64,000 bases of DNA, from contig JAYMTL010000085.1 in the NCBI GenBank assembly GCA_036897445.1, forward strand, positions 1-64,000, read 5' to 3'. Positions 40,501 through 55,065 of this stretch are shown here, piece by piece; the first letter of the stretch is position 1, and every line of letters begins with the position of its first letter. The notes beneath the pieces are model-generated. The model was not told the DNA's origin and ran no database searches. It worked only from the letters and a program-made list of their open reading frames with translations. The position numbers and the translations under genes were made by a program. The DNA is from Pelargonium tetragonum (lineage: Eukaryota; Streptophyta; Magnoliopsida; Geraniales; Geraniaceae).

Positions 40501-43500
40501 ATAATCTAAGGTATGCTACTTTTAAAAACCAAGGGGGATTCGGTATTACTTAAAATTTTAGCTCACTTTCTTTTTGGCACCGGGCAAGATAAGACTTTTG
40601 TTATTCTATTTTATACTACAGAACCTCAGGTATCAGCTAACTAAATTATCTTCAAATTGCTCCTTTATAACTAGAATTCTTGTTAGTATCAGATGTTGCT
40701 TATATTATAATATTGGGAGAACTTTGGATTTCCTTAAGTTGCCCAAACTCAGAAAAGTATACTACTAGTTACAAGAAATGCATTAAATAGAAAGGAATCC
40801 CATACCCCAAGGATCTATTACAATTATACATCCATTTTGAAACTACAACACACCTTTCAGAGGCCTACAGCCTTCTTGTTTTAGAGACAGCCCTCGTTAG
40901 TGTTTCACTTTCCATCTATTTTCTACCCCGATTTTACAAGGTTCTATATAAGGATAACTCCTCTTAGTACGAAAGCAGATCGCAAAAAGAATTTAATTAT
41001 ACTAAAGCCCCCTTTGTATATTTTATAAAAGAATATAGGAATAAAACCTCAAGAATTGCCCCTATCTTAAAAATGTGCTTACTTTGGAACATACGTAGAG
41101 ACAGTCAAACTCCTTCTAAAAAGGGAAATATATATATGCTGGGTAGAGAAAAGCCTTTTATAAATTAGCGCGCCCACGGTAAGAGATAAACCGGTTCTAA
41201 GTCTTTTTATCCCTGTTTAATTGTATACAGGTAGTCTTTTTAATGTAATAGTAGACAAAAGCTTTAATTTGTATAGCTTTTTAAAGTAAATATCCTTATA
41301 ATGGACATTCTTTTCTTGCACCCTAAAGGAACTCTTAATTCTTATTTAAACTAACAGAATTTCTTAGAAATGTAAAGGAAAACTCCTTTATTTTTAACTC
41401 AAGGGAATAGTAGTACAAATGGGACCCGAAGTATTTTCAATTAAGCACAAGGAAGAGCCTTGTAATTGGGTAAAGCAAGTATACTTGATAAAAGGGAGTT
41501 AAGACAGCCAAATTTTTATTTGGTTTTAAATACGGCTAGGATTTCAGAAGAATTTTTGTACGAATATAAACTTGGATATTAGCACTTTAATCTTAGTATC
41601 CCAAATAGGGCAACCCGTTCAAGATATTAGAATATCTGGGATAACTTTAGCATTTGCAACTAGAGAGACTTTATTTATTCGGAATATTCTGGGTTTTCTT
41701 AGGGCATGGAGGTGTTTACAATAGGTCCTAGTCATATAGTCTAAAGAGTTCCTTTTCGTGAAAGAAATAGGCTTCGGTAAAAGCGGATAAAGCTTTTCTG
41801 AGTACAAGGTGAATTGGGAATCCCCTACACTTTAATACTATCACAGGCGCGCCAGTATTTAATAGCAAATCAAAGGACCCGTTTCTATAAGATTTAATTG
41901 ATAGCCTTGATAATAGCGCAAGGAGGAACTCCTAAAATGACTTAACATACCTGAAAATGAGAAGCTCTAAGTAGAATGATAACATTTATCTTACCTCAAA
42001 TATCGATCTGAACTACTTTTACTAGAGAATCTTGCTTATCTAAACGCACAAGCAAGGGTGTAATATACAAAAAAGGACGTTTTCATAGGCTTCACAGAAC
42101 TTGTAGCTAAGGAAACCTACTATACTTTCGGTTTGAATCTTTATAAAAAAGCCTAAGGCGCCTTCTGTTTCTAGGGAGTAAGGTCTTAAAAAGGGGCCTT
42201 TTTCCTTGTTTAGTTGAACTCTTACAAATTCTTAACAACCAAGACTTTAATCTCTAGGAGTAGCCGTATAAACTTCAGTCTATATTGGGGTTTTTCCTTT
42301 TCTTAGGAATCCCTTTAAATCGTGGGTCATTGCATAAACATTTTCTAGGACCCTATTAGTGGTATAGCGCTCAGGTTTTAGTATTCTAGTCGTAATTGTT
42401 GGTTTTGGCGGTATACCCATAAATAAGGGACTCCTCGGTAAAATAAAATTAGAATTAGTAGGAGTCGTGGTTTTGCGATGTGGTAAGAAAAGTTCAGAAA
42501 AAGAATTTCCTATTATGAATAGAAGTCTCGTCCTGATGTGGGCTTTCCTTTCACTAGAACTAAGCGAAGTATATATATAGGGATAAGCCTTACTCTTACA
42601 AAATATACAAAGAAGAAAAACTTGATTGCTCCTACTTATGAACTAGAGGCTCTCGATTCAACCAAACTCTATCAAGATAAAATTGGAATTTAGGTAAGCT
42701 ATGACGGGCACCCGCTTCTTTATTTCATTATATGATCTTCGTTTCCTCATACTAGTTTTGATTTTCTATTGACGAATAGCTTAAATAGTTACGAAAGACT
42801 TATATTCCTCTAATCTTCTATTCTAGTATACTGGGGTTTCTAGGGGCTGCTTTAATAGGTTTACCACGGAATACATGAATCCTTTAACTCTTTAATAAGT
42901 TTTTTAAAAAGTAGTAAACCGCAGCCTCTTTATAAAATAAAAGACTGGTAAAAAGAATTTAAACAGAAATTCCGCTATGAAAAAGAGAAACACCCGGTTT
43001 GAGTAAAAAACCTTTGCTTCACCTCGGGAGTGTGGAATAAAGACCCAACAATTACACAATTAGTTAGTATTTAATTACTTCATAGCAGTCCTGTGTAAAG
43101 TACCACCGGCACACATCCATGCAAGCAGCTACCCCTAGTTTCTTCTTTATTTCGGATATCCCAAGGTATCTAAATAGCAACTGCTTCTAGAATTGTGGAA
43201 TAACTTGGGTTAGAACAGAGTTTATAGGCTTTTAAAAGGGGGCCTTCCTAATCCTAATAAGAGGGTCCTAAAACTCCCTTGTAAAAAAAAAAGCAAACAA
43301 AGTCGTAAGTATTTAAGCCATTTAAGTTTAAGTTAAGAAGATTCCAGTTTTGTTATAAAGGGATAGTCCAAAAATCAAGTTTATGGAAAGCCCTTGTTTA
43401 GTTTGAAGGCGAATACCAAAAAAGCCTAGGGGGTATACCCGAGTGAGTTATTCTTTGACTTAGGTGGGTCTCTTTGTTAAGATATATAAATTGTTGGTAG

Positions 43501-45410
43501 GTTTATAGGATATTCAAGAAAATGAAGTGTGTTGCTACTGTCTAAAGTAAGGCGCGGGTTTCTAATCGAGGCCCCTTCGGTACATTCTAGTGAAAAAAAA
43601 AGATAGTATGAGTCTTTGAGAATTTAGGAGTTGGTAAAAAACTGTTTTATACAAATTAGATTCAAGTACAAGTCTTAGGATCAAAAACTGTAGCCCACTC
43701 CTAGGATTTACGCTTAATTAGTATACAAGCCTGGGAAGAAACGGGGTTTCCCTAGGTTATTGATATCTTTTTGTATCCCATTAGAATTTTTTCAGAAAAT
43801 ATATGACTCTAGATATTCGCGAGGGTACCCCCTTAATAAAAAGCTAAAATCTGCGGTTGTAATAGACTTCATATGAAAGGAAGTCATAGACCTGTAATTG
43901 TTAATAAAGCACCTTTCCTTATTTCCAGTATTTGTTCAATTGTCCGGGCTGGGCTATTCCCACAATGGGTACTAAATTAAGAGATAATTCTTACTTTATC
44001 AAAAACCACTCTTATTTTCTTATTTAAAAAAGATTAAGGAAAAAGTATAGAAAAACGCACGAAAAATCCTAGGATAGTTTAAAAAGGGGGTTTATCATAT
44101 TTCAGCAGTCACTGAGTTATAGGGCATTAAAACCGGTATACGGCAGATTCTTGTATTTATTTCCGGATAAAAATAATACTAGAATTAAACGAACGGGGCA
44201 TCCATATCAAACCGGGGTGCCCCTCTTAGGAAGTCAATAATTAGAAATGCGTTAGTTACTAATAAATAAGGCAGTTTCAGCAAAAACTTCTCTAGTGATA
44301 AGTCTACTACCCTAACCCGGCTAAGTCTTATAAAATAAAAACTGGAATTATACTTAACAACTAAAATAGGTAAATATGCGGGATCCTTCCCTGAGAAGGT
44401 TTAGTACGAATAAGTACTTTAATCCCGTAGGGGTATCTCAAAAGTATAGGTTCAAAAATCAGTGTTGTATAAATATTGTAGTAGAAACTCAGGGTCTATT
44501 CTAAACTTCGACGGACTTAAGACTTATGTGCTACCAGGACAAGAGGGCTTAGAACTTCAATTTTTTATAATATAGACCGAATGAAAGTTAGTGGTCATGT
44601 TACTTACCGAAAAAGCTACTCTGAAGGAATACTTGTTCAATACAGGTAGGGCTTCCTTATCTGAGATTTTTAGAGGGGGCGCGGTAAAAAAGAAAATTAT
44701 TAGGTATAAATACTTCGGACTAGGGTTTTCTATTTAGGGCCTAATTTTCGTTATTATATAAAGTTTTCCACAGGAACCCTTATAAACATATTTGCTCTTT
44801 ACTGTCTTTGTAAGTTCCTTCCTATTTAAGATATATCTCAAAAAGTTTGACTTTACAGAACTTATAGGCCCCTTAGATCCTGTGTATAACGCCGGCCAGA
44901 TCAACTTTTTAGCAAGGATTAAGACAAGATGTGTAAGTCAGAGTTTGAAGTAAGTTAATCTTTATTGACTGCGGAACCCCAGTCTCGGGATAAAAATCGC
45001 AAAAAGGAAGCTTAATTAATAAGGGATTTTTTATTAGAGCTGGGTCCTGTATACCGTTTACAACGGAGCAATTTTCCGGGAAATCACAAAGCAGAATTCG
45101 CTTCTATTTATTTTATTAATTATAAAAAGGTTAACCTAGCAGTAGCCCTGTTTATATTATATCTTCAATGTCTCAGTATTCCTTTTTCTCCTTTTTTCTA
45201 GTCTAGTTAGATACTTTTCTTTGTCGAGAAAGCAAAAACATTCTAATACTAAAAATCCCAATGAAATTAGTATTTTTAAAAGGAGACTTTTACAGGACAT
45301 CCAAGAAAGTACTTATTCTATAGCACAAGGTTGACTAGCCTCTCAAAGTAAAAAACTTATATGAGATTTAGGAAAAATAGGGTTTAAATTTATAACCTTA
45401 ATTTCTAGAG

Positions 45411-45432
45411 GTTACTTACATATGTAAGTAAC
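45411..45432. repeat. Perfect 22-bp palindrome
   Basis: GTTACTTACATATGTAAGTAAC is its own reverse complement, with no central spacer. It is flanked by loosely symmetric AT-rich words (gtttaaattta to the left, tttaaaattt to the right). Such a structure can be a dimer binding site, a target-site relic or a cruciform. Nothing nearby decides among these. Confidence 0.8.
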
Positions 45433-48378
45433 TCCAAGTTTAAAATTTAAAAAGGGCTAACAGAGCTTACGCGGCTTACGCGAGGAATTTGAGTAGGTGT
45501 CTCGTGTGTAATGGCAAGGGAAACCTTGAGTTGTCATTCCTATTTCAGATCATAAGCGAGCTTTATTTGCTTAGGTGGGCCCCGCTTGACTTTATTATTC
45601 ATTTTTAATCATTCATTCTTTCTTGGAGGGGAATCGTAATATAGAAGTAATCCCATTATGTCAGGTCTAGAATACTTAATACGCAGTCAAAACAATAGAC
45701 TAATCTCCCAAAAATCCAACAAGAGGAAATACAAACGAATGAGAATTTTAGCTTGGTACAGCGACGCGGAAAAACTCTCGAGGATAAAGCGCATATTTGT
45801 TGACTAAATTAGGAGTACATATTATAGTAACCTACTAACCTCAAAAGAATAGAGATTTACGACTCTAGAATAAAATAGAGTATAAATTAAAATTTCGTAT
45901 ATCTTATGTGATTTAAGTTGTTGGTTGATCGCATATGCGCCGTGGTCCGTCTTTCTCTTAGTGGAACTGCTATCTACATAGCCTTAGTCACCCCCCTTTG
46001 TATTTGCTGTAGTATATAATCTTTAATCTTGTCATCAAAACTGACAATATTGGAGTTAAAAAAAGCTCCTCCTTGATATTAAGAAAGACTGACTTAAAAA
46101 GGAACTCCTCAAACATTACATAGGTATAACTACTTATTAGCTAGCAAGTGTAAATAAAAATGGATAAGGAAAAAGTCCTGAATAAGAAATAGAAGTGATT
46201 CCGGTAAAAAAGGTCTTTGAATTTCTTATTCAGAAGTAACGTGGCTACAGCTTACTTAAGTCGCTTTACTTCATAGATATTTAAGAAAACTAGATTATCA
46301 ATTCAAAGTCTACCCAAGTACGGTACAGGGGCACTCCTTATTTCTCGCCCCAAAAAGAGTTAGGGTCCCGCAAGCATAACACACTTCTAGAGTACACACT
46401 AAATAAATTACCAAGTGGTTTAAATTCCATAGGCCAGCCCCAGGGTGGACGTAGTTTATGGGTAATTAGTATGCAACATGGCTCTTAAAAAACCTCTTTT
46501 AGAAGTCTGAAGCTATTCTCTACTTTATCATTAACTTCACTACAGGAAGCTTAGTAGGCAAACAAGCAAAAAGAGGGGCAAAGGTTTTTAAAATAACCTT
46601 AATATTCTTAGATTTTAAAGTGTTATACGTACCCGTACGTAAGTCTTAAGTTTCATTAGGAATATTAAAAATATGAGTAGATTAGTAGAGTAAAAGGAGG
46701 TTTAATTCCCACAATTCTAAAGCTTACTTAATGTAATTATTATATTAAACTCTGGAATAGGTTTTTTTATAATGCTTTATGCCAAGTCACTAAAGTTATA
46801 AAGGAGAGTGTAACTTTATATCACAAAGCGGAAACTCTTATCTTAATCTTAAATTACCGAAACGGACTCCAAACTTAGCAATCCTTTACCAGGGCTAGTT
46901 ATATAAAGATAGATTTTGATACAATATTCATGTTAAACTATGAGGATCCCAAGGCCTTTACACTATAAGGTGCTTTTGAAACAAGTGTTCTTAGGTTCGA
47001 ATCTTGTTGGCATTAATTTATAGCCGAATTGCATAAGTTCGTGTACAAGAAGTTTTTAATGAGGAAACCTGAAAAACTCTTCTGAAGAGCTTAGCAACTC
47101 TACGAATCCGATTGTGTTTTCTTGAGAAGTAGGTAGGGTGCTATGCGCTTAGGGGTTTACGGTGCCTTTATAAATCTTTAAAATAAGTTAAGGCTCTAAA
47201 AAATTCTATTTCTAATTTTATTATATATATATTCTTGTACACAGGGAACTCCCCTCATTCAACAACGAGTAAGGCAAAATTACGTACTTTCCACATCCTT
47301 ATTTTAGACAAGAGTTTCTATAAGGGAGTCTTTTTATTTATTAGAATAGGCTTGGAAAGGTGACAGAAACTGCCAGTGCTTTTAGGTGCGCAAAAGTTTC
47401 CTAACTGACCAGGGTAACTCTGTATATAGAAAATTTTCTTACCTTTTTCTCAAAACGGAATATTTTAATCGAAAATTGCTTTCTTCTACAAAACTACTGA
47501 CACGGCTTCCCTTTTAGACCTCTTACTTCTTGCTGTACCTAACTACAAAAAGCGGGCGTATACCAGATTTTGTGAATTTTTTTTGTATTATCTTCTTATT
47601 TATTAATTACACAGGTTTTGGATAAGTTATTGCGTCCTGGTCTTATACCAATTTCCAAGTCCTAATCTTTCTATACTATATATCCCCTAATCTCTCTCCT
47701 TTGTAAGTAGTCTGCTATATAGGCTTTGGTTTTTGCGGGTAAATTCATCTTAATATGTTAGAGTTTCTAGTCCTAATCGGGTTTTTAGTTGTAAATTATG
47801 TATCTCCTAAAGTCTCTATTGCCTATTGCTTGGAAATTCAACCTCTATCTCTATGGGGTCTGCGTGCCAAAAGCTCGAATTAATTAAGGATCGCTGGGGA
47901 TAGGTACATATTTTTTATCTTAATAACTTAATAAATTAAGGGGTATTCCGTGAAGTAGGTTCTGTTTTATTCGATATTTATAATAGCTAAAGGTACTTTG
48001 TCGAAATTCAGTAACAAGAATAATGCTTATAAATAATATGCCCCATTTTTAAATGTTTCACTTCAGAAATTGAGTGTATAAAAGAGAAACTAAAAAGAGT
48101 TCCAGTATCTATATGTGCGTTTCAAAAGTGGTTTCATAGTCACTTAAGTCTCAAATAGAATAAGATGTCAGAAAAAGCCAAGTGTTTCCCGCTAAGAGTA
48201 TAGAAGTTTTTACTAAGGATTTCGCTCTAGTAGAGCCCCTGGGGTTTCATTGTTAGATATCACAAAAGATTCTATAAGGGACCGGATTGGTGAACTTCAT
48301 TAAAAATTCTAGGTATTACACCTCCGTTTCTAAAATCCAGATACTAAGCTAGCTTTACAAGAATAAACTAAACTTATA

Positions 48379-48402
48379 AATAAGAAGCAAAATAAGAAGC
48401 AA
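48379..48402. repeat. Two-copy perfect 12-bp tandem repeat
   Basis: AATAAGAAGCAA is repeated twice exactly. It is a simple slippage product with no associated gene. Confidence 0.85.
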
Positions 48403-51400
48403 AAGTGGAAGCATTACTTAAGACTACATAGCTACCAAGAAAATGGTTGAGTTCAAGCCCTATCGTATACTACGTACTAGAAAGATTTCCTTTACAAATA
48501 TCCCAGAGAAACTCCTAAGAACCTTAACTCTTACTCATCTCAGACTTCTTAGTAATCTTCGGAGCTATACTCTCTTTTTGTTGTATCTCTATCTAAATTC
48601 TTCCAGAGCTTTAGGGTCAACTTGGTTAGAAAGGAAAAGGGTAGTAACCTATTATTTACAAGTTCGAAAGTCCTTTATTGTCCCGTACCTCTTATCACAG
48701 GAAATCCTAAATTTGAGAATTGCAAGGGGATCCCTTTATCAGTGTCGGCTAAAAGGGAAGTAAAGTCTCAAGTATAAGTTTTTGGATTGCCTCAGTTCTT
48801 AAAAAGAAGTTAATAGGTATCTATTATAGGATATAGGAAGCTCGGTTGAATGCTGCTATAGGCGTCAGACAGAGTATATGGAACATATAACGCTGGGAGA
48901 ATAAACTAGATTGCATTGCTTGAGTTTCCGTGTTTTTTTCTGTACTAAAGTTGTTAACGTAAATTCCTGTGTTCCTGCAGCTAATGTAGTTTTTTTCTAT
49001 GAGCGACCCATACCAAAATCTTGTCTATTCACAAGGATTAATTTGTATATCAAAAAAAGCTATAAACTCAAAATGAATAAGGCCCTTGACGTGACGATCG
49101 CTCCAATTCTAAGAAGAAGCCATAAATTACCTATTAGTAATAGGGATATCCTTTTTTATAGAGAGATCCTTTCCTTACTTTGAGACCTTTTTCATAAATG
49201 TAGCAATCCTTTTCAACTCTGCTTGTTTAGCAACTAACACCCCCATACTTACTCACTATACTGAGCAGCTTTTGTAATTTTACGATAAACACTTATAAAG
49301 TCTACCCCTAGTATTCCTTGACTCTTTTTTCATTTTAAAGCTCCTGTAACACTTGTTGCACTAAATTTTATAAACCTTCTCATAGGGAAGGGGTTTTATA
49401 GCTCTTGAATTACCTCATAAAGATTGCTTCGGCTGAAAGAGAAGAACTCCTGAATTTCCTTTATGAATACACTAAAGAATACCCTATAACGCCATTTTTG
49501 GTATATAATTATGCTATCCATCCATTGAATATAAAACCGAAATTGGGGAAGTCTTTCTATATTATTACTATATTATGCTTAAGGACTCCCTTTAAGCCGA
49601 TAAACTCTAAAAACTTCGTTTAGAAAGAATACTGTTTAGTCTTATTTCTTACTTTGTTAAGTGCAAAAGGGTGGGATAACACAAAAGCACAAGCTCCATA
49701 GTGACTCTCTGCATTTTAGGAACCCATTCACAGAGCTATAGTTTTCCGGCTTGCTCAACAACAGGTGTTGTAGGGACAAGTTTCCCTTCCTTTTTGGTGT
49801 AAATCTATATAATTTTGGAGTGATCGTGTCTAATACTTGTCTGAGGCTTCTCTTACTTTTCATTTTGTATAAAAAGGAATTGACTTAGGTAGAACGGATT
49901 CATATATTTATGCTGTCTTCTATTAAGAAAATTCTATTGATTAAGAGCAGTACCCCTTCTTCAAAGGGATAAAACAGAAGTTAACTTAGAAACCAAAGGT
50001 TCGAACTCTAGTATCAAATGTCATTTTACATAATAAAGGAAAGTTAAAGAAATTAAGATTAGACTTTCCTTCTTTAGTGTATACTGTAAAACTCAGTCGG
50101 GCACACTTACTAATCTAGCTTAAATGAAAAGAAGCTCCAAAAGGGGGAAAATGAGTCCTTCATTATTAAGAACTCTGCGTTTAGATCAGAGTCTCACTTT
50201 TTTTATCTTTCTTAAAGAAGCCTCTCCCAAATATCAAGACAAAATGAATTAGGCCCATCTCAAGACCCCATTATTACCGGATTATTAAAGACCTGCGCTT
50301 TAGGTACAAAATCTGACATAGTATAGGTTATGCAGTCTCATATAAGTGCCCCTACTACTACTAGATTAAATCTAAAAGGAATCCTGTTAATATAATACGT
50401 AATGTCTAATAAAAAAAGTTTATCGGTAGTGTGATTGTAATTACGCTAGATATCTGTATTATATACCGGGGCTTGCTTATGCAAGGGTATGCCCTAGTTA
50501 GTTTTCAACCCATAGAAAACTTACAACTTTTATTATATAACTTAAAACCTCCCGGAGGCTTTGTTAGTAACATGTCAAGAATCCTTGTTTTAAATAAAAA
50601 GTACCCTTCTGAATATATATATTAGACCGAATACTTTATACTTTTATTCACACTGAAACATTTGAGGTGCTCCACTATTAGAGGATTACCAGGACCTCTG
50701 TCAAAAACCCGAAAACTCAATAGAACATAGGGCAGACTCACAAAAAAGGTACAAAGTTAGACTAAGCCTTATTGAGTAATAGTAAGATAAAAACTAAGAG
50801 ATGCATATAAAAAATGACCGAAACGGAATAAGAGCTTATAGGTGTATATTTACAACGGGTTATCCCTGTCCTAAATAAAAAACCTACTTTATAACCCTCT
50901 GACAGGGTAGGGGCCTGTGTTCCCAATATAATAATTAGTTTCAAGATATTGCAATCAGTCTTACTTAAATCTTTAATGTATGTCTACAAACGGAGTTTTG
51001 TCTTGCTCTGAATGAAGAATAGAAGAATAAATGGGCAATATTCTATACCAGCAGAGCTTTAACTAGGCTACACTCGGTTACAAAATCAGAGGAACTTAGT
51101 CTCTTGAAACTCTTCTACTCGGTAAATCGAAATTCTCTCTACTACTTATTTATGGAAGTTCCGTTTGGGGTATAGTGCCTTGGAGCCAAGCTTATAAAAT
51201 AGAATAAAAGAACAAAACCCAGACTTTGTTTTTATGTCGTTAATTTGCTAAAGAACGAGGCCCTTCTATATCTCTGCGTCTACATTACTTCCAGGTCTAT
51301 GACATTTTTAGCACTTCGGTACACCCCTACATTTATATCCCCAGATGTCAAGCTTCCCCTAGGCAAGTCAAAAGCATCCGTATGTTCACTGATTTTGGAG

Positions 51401-54400
51401 CCCGCCTAATTAAGTTAAAATTGAGCAAGACCCCCTTAGAGTCTTTTTAGCGTCTGATTTCTCAATGGGATTCTTGCTGGAGAGTCTATACCTGGCAGCC
51501 AACTCTGTTATTTTTTATTTTATGGTAGTTACCTCTACTTGATTTAGTATTCAATAGCCCAACGAAGTACAAAAAAATGGATAAGGGGATGCCTGTAAGC
51601 ACTTTAAATTTAATGAGACTAAATGGCTAAAGTCAAAGTAGTCTATATTTCCTAAAGGGGAATCCGTTTACATTTAAAAAGGTCTCTATTTTTCCAAAAA
51701 ATGAGTGCTTTTGCTTTGAGGGAAATCCCTTTTTAACTAATTTTCTTGTAGCAAAGCAGGTAGCATTTTCACTGGAGGAGGTCTCCTACTTCTTTGAAAG
51801 TATGCCGGTACGCTATTGCCCGTAAATCCTTGCGGCAGGGGGCGTAAACGGGAGCCCTTGTACCGGAATAGAGTCCTAGTTAGTGGCATTTGAGATATGG
51901 TATTGCATAAAAGTAGTAAAGTAAAGGTAATATAATTAACAAGTTCTTATCATTTAATAAGGAGTTTAGATTTTTTTAATGGGAAACAAAAAACTTCACA
52001 GAATATGGACTGGGTTTGTACTATACTAACTTGCACTTTAGCATGAACTTACGTACAGATTAATAAGGCATAATTGCCTAAGATTTTTGTTAAGGGCAAT
52101 ACACTATATGGAAGATTTAGAAAGTTGACTGGAGTTAAACAAGGTAACTAAAACCTGGGATGCTTAATATATGAAAGTGCTCTAAAATGTTATTCAGATT
52201 CTAAAATTGTATTTAATTTCTTTGCTTGATTGGACTTAAAAAAAATATATGACTCGATATTCCCTAAGGAACCCTTTTTACTCTTGCAAGGTTCGAATGC
52301 TAACTATAGTAGGAAGCAAGCCAAATCCTAAGGTCTATTTAGCCCATAGATACCTAAAAACGCTAAGAATAAAGTCAATGGGTATCTTTTCTACAAAGCG
52401 GGATTTCTATTTATAGGAACTATTGAACAAATTCCGGGCACTCTACTCGTTTTGTTAAAAGCCTTTGTACAAAAAAGGGGTTAAAATAAAAAGGAGTACT
52501 ACGAGACTTAGGAGATGCACTAAGAGCCCTTTTAACTACTACTGTTATCTTTCTAAGAATGGACCGCTTACAACTATTCCCATTCTACTGCTAACAAGGA
52601 CAGCTTGCTATTGGCTGGCTATAGAGTTACCTGGTTACAAGCAAGAGATAGGTTTTAGAGTTTGTAGGTTCCTAAGATAGGACATTCTATTTGAGGGACT
52701 CTATTCTTCATGTTGCCTCTTAGATTCATTACCTTCTTTGGTTGGGCCACCTTAAGTTCACTGTCTTTCATTAGCTACAGAAGAATTAATGAGTTTAGGA
52801 ATTCTTACTTCCTTACAGTTTCCAATATAAAGCCTAATTCCTTCTTTCATTAGCACTGAGCTGGGCTGGCTTACAAGGGTTAGAACAAAGACAATCTGTA
52901 TTCAGTTCTCCTCCTTCAATTCCTTTAGCTCAATAGGAGGATAGAAAGGGATGAATGTAGCTCTTTGTTCTAGTTGAGAGTAGAGTCCTATTGAGTAGCT
53001 AACAGGAAGATATAGGCTAAAGGAGTCTATAGTTGAGAGTATAAAACCCTTATTAAAAGAGTCCTCTCCCAACCCTCCTGTGGGAACGTATCTTCCTTTG
53101 GGAAAGACTGCGTTAGTCGTGTAGCTAAAGGATCTAGAGCTATAGAGTAGATTCCTTGTGTTGCTTTAGAGTTTAAAGAGATAAGGGACCTCTTTGAACC
53201 TCTTAAGAATCTTTCTTTAGCAAGGGGTAAACTCGGCCGGAAAGAAAAAGAAAGAAATCCAAAATGTCAGATGCTCCTGAGTTAAACTCTGGACTCTCTT
53301 GCTCTTGAGTTTGAGCTAATTTGGCATCTCACAGGCACTGATAGGGACCACTCTTTATTTTAGCACTGAGAACTCCTAATTTGATGAGACAATAGCAATT
53401 CTCGGGTAGTAATGAAGGGACACAAGACCCTAGTCTGAACTTCCACTTACCCTGCGAGATTCTCCTAAAAATGTCTTACTGAACTAAATGGAACGGATTC
53501 TAGCTGGACACAACACATTAGAACTATACTCTCTACTCTGCCCTTGCTCTTCGTTTTCCCTCGAATTTTCAAATCACCATATATTAGCAGCCTCTTGTAA
53601 GCATGTCTTCAAATCCAAGGCTCTGAACTTGTAACTCTATGGACACATTCTGAACTTGTTCTTAGTTTTGGACACCTTCCCGATCTCTCTATCACTAAAA
53701 AGCTACTCTTCTCTAACAGAGGACAGGGAATGTGCGTCCTTTCCAACTCTGTAGAGACATCCTAAACCTCAAATCTATCCAATTCCAACTTCTATTCTCC
53801 AATTCATTCTCATTCCCACTTGGCACCTATTATGTACTTCTCTCTCTCAGTCCTTCCTTTCGAGCTTCATTAGCTCCAGTCCCAAACTCTAACTTTGTAG
53901 TTTAGGATATTCTCATTCTCTCCTCTATCTATCATTATCATGCTTTCTTTTGCGCTCTCTCTTCCCGGGCGCTTACCTCCCTTATCTTTACAACAGTCCG
54001 AGAAATGAATTTCCCACTGTCGTAAACCCTTTCAAAGGGCTTACCTTATATTAGAAAGCTTCTCGCTCTCTCTTCTCTCTAAGAATGATATTTCATCCTT
54101 CTAACTTCTAAAGCCCCTATTCTCTCCTCTAGTCTAGAAATCTCTCTCAAATCAACGTCCATACTTCTCCTCAGGGGACGGGATGTTTCTTCAATCCTTT
54201 CCTGATACATACCTCAGCTTAGACGATTCGAGCTTCATAGCTCCGATTAGATAGAGCTTTCCTTAAGCTCCCACTCATTATATTCCTATAGTCAGTCTTG
54301 CTCCTTGCGCTTCATTCCCTTTTCTAACAGAGACTGATGAAACTTTAGGTTTGCGAGAAGCCGGCGTGCTAATAAGGAGACTTGGTTACACCTCCAGTTA

Positions 54401-54690
54401 TTTTAGGACATGCTCCAATGACTTCCGGTTCACCAGGCCAACTTCTAGCTCTAGAATTCAATCGAAAATACAAAATAGGAATGCAAGATGTAGAAAAGCT
54501 TGCAAGAAACAAATAGGTATGAAATGGAAGAAATTGACTTGCTACTAACTAGAGAGATAAGAAAGAAAATGCATGCACCCTTCTACTATAGGTAGAAAAG
54601 CTTTCACTAAAAAAGCTCATGTTCTAATCTGCCCATCTACAAGTTCAAAGAGTTGCTATAGCGATACCGTCACTCATGCGATACCAGCAC

Positions 54691-54713
54691 CTCCCATGTA
54701 TCTATCTTAAACT
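54691..54713 (+). repeat. 23-bp direct repeat, copy 1
   Basis: A perfect 23-base match, starting CTCCCATGTATC, is shared with 56302-56324, 1.6 kb away on the same strand. Flanking bases differ. This is well beyond chance and shows internal duplication or recombination within the island. Confidence 0.85.
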
Positions 54714-55031
54714 AACACTCCTTTATTTAGCTACACCTGCAATCCATTAGTCGGAGACTTTCCCTAGCTTTTCCTAAAACCCAGAGAATCCGTTTACAGA
54801 GGGAAAGCAAGACTAAACCCGGGTGATACGTACACCTCCTTTTCCTTTGCCTAATCTGATCAGAATCTGTTATACTTTAGCTACAGCTTTACATACTTCC
54901 TTAGAGTTTAGCTACAATTCCCACTGTCCTGAAAGACTTTTGCATTCACTTTCCCTCAAGACAAAAGCCAAGAACTAAGACAAGAGAGTCCTTTCCTTGC
55001 AACAGAAGAATACAAGCTCCACTTCCAAAGC

Positions 55032-55065
55032 CAAGAGAGAGTTATGAGTTCGGCAGGGTCCTAAG
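55032..55065 (+). repeat. Imperfect ~30-bp dispersed repeat, copy 1
   Basis: CAAGAGAGAGTTATGAGTT, then GGTCCTAAG a few bases on, matches 55762-55790 with a small length difference. A shorter relative occurs near 54981. It is part of the island's mosaic of degenerate direct repeats. Confidence 0.7.

Larger units (their letters stand above)
26741..52689. other. AT-rich tract without genes
   Basis: This is 26 kb with no supported gene. Hand counts in 27001-27120 give 7 CpA+TpG against 9 ApC+GpT, and 19 TpA against 17 ApT. The longest frames (38172-38516 plus and its mirror 38144-38473 minus; 48443-48763, 48911-49183 and 49405-49623, all plus) are near the limit expected by chance and carry no recognisable domains. 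Two unusually perfect palindromes are listed separately. T-loop-like words (TTCGAATC and similar) occur about as often as chance predicts and do not mark tRNAs. Confidence 0.6.

Noticed and set aside
50091-50102. cagtcgggcaca as a degenerate box copy
   Set aside because: It matches seven or eight bases of the core only, with no partner half and no basic tail upstream.
13190-52300. Scattered TTCGAATC/TTCAAATC words that look like tRNA T-loops (for example near 15062, 33839, 37853, 46993, 52290)
   Set aside because: About seven such octamers are expected by chance in both strands at this base composition, and the surrounding sequence does not fold into a tRNA.
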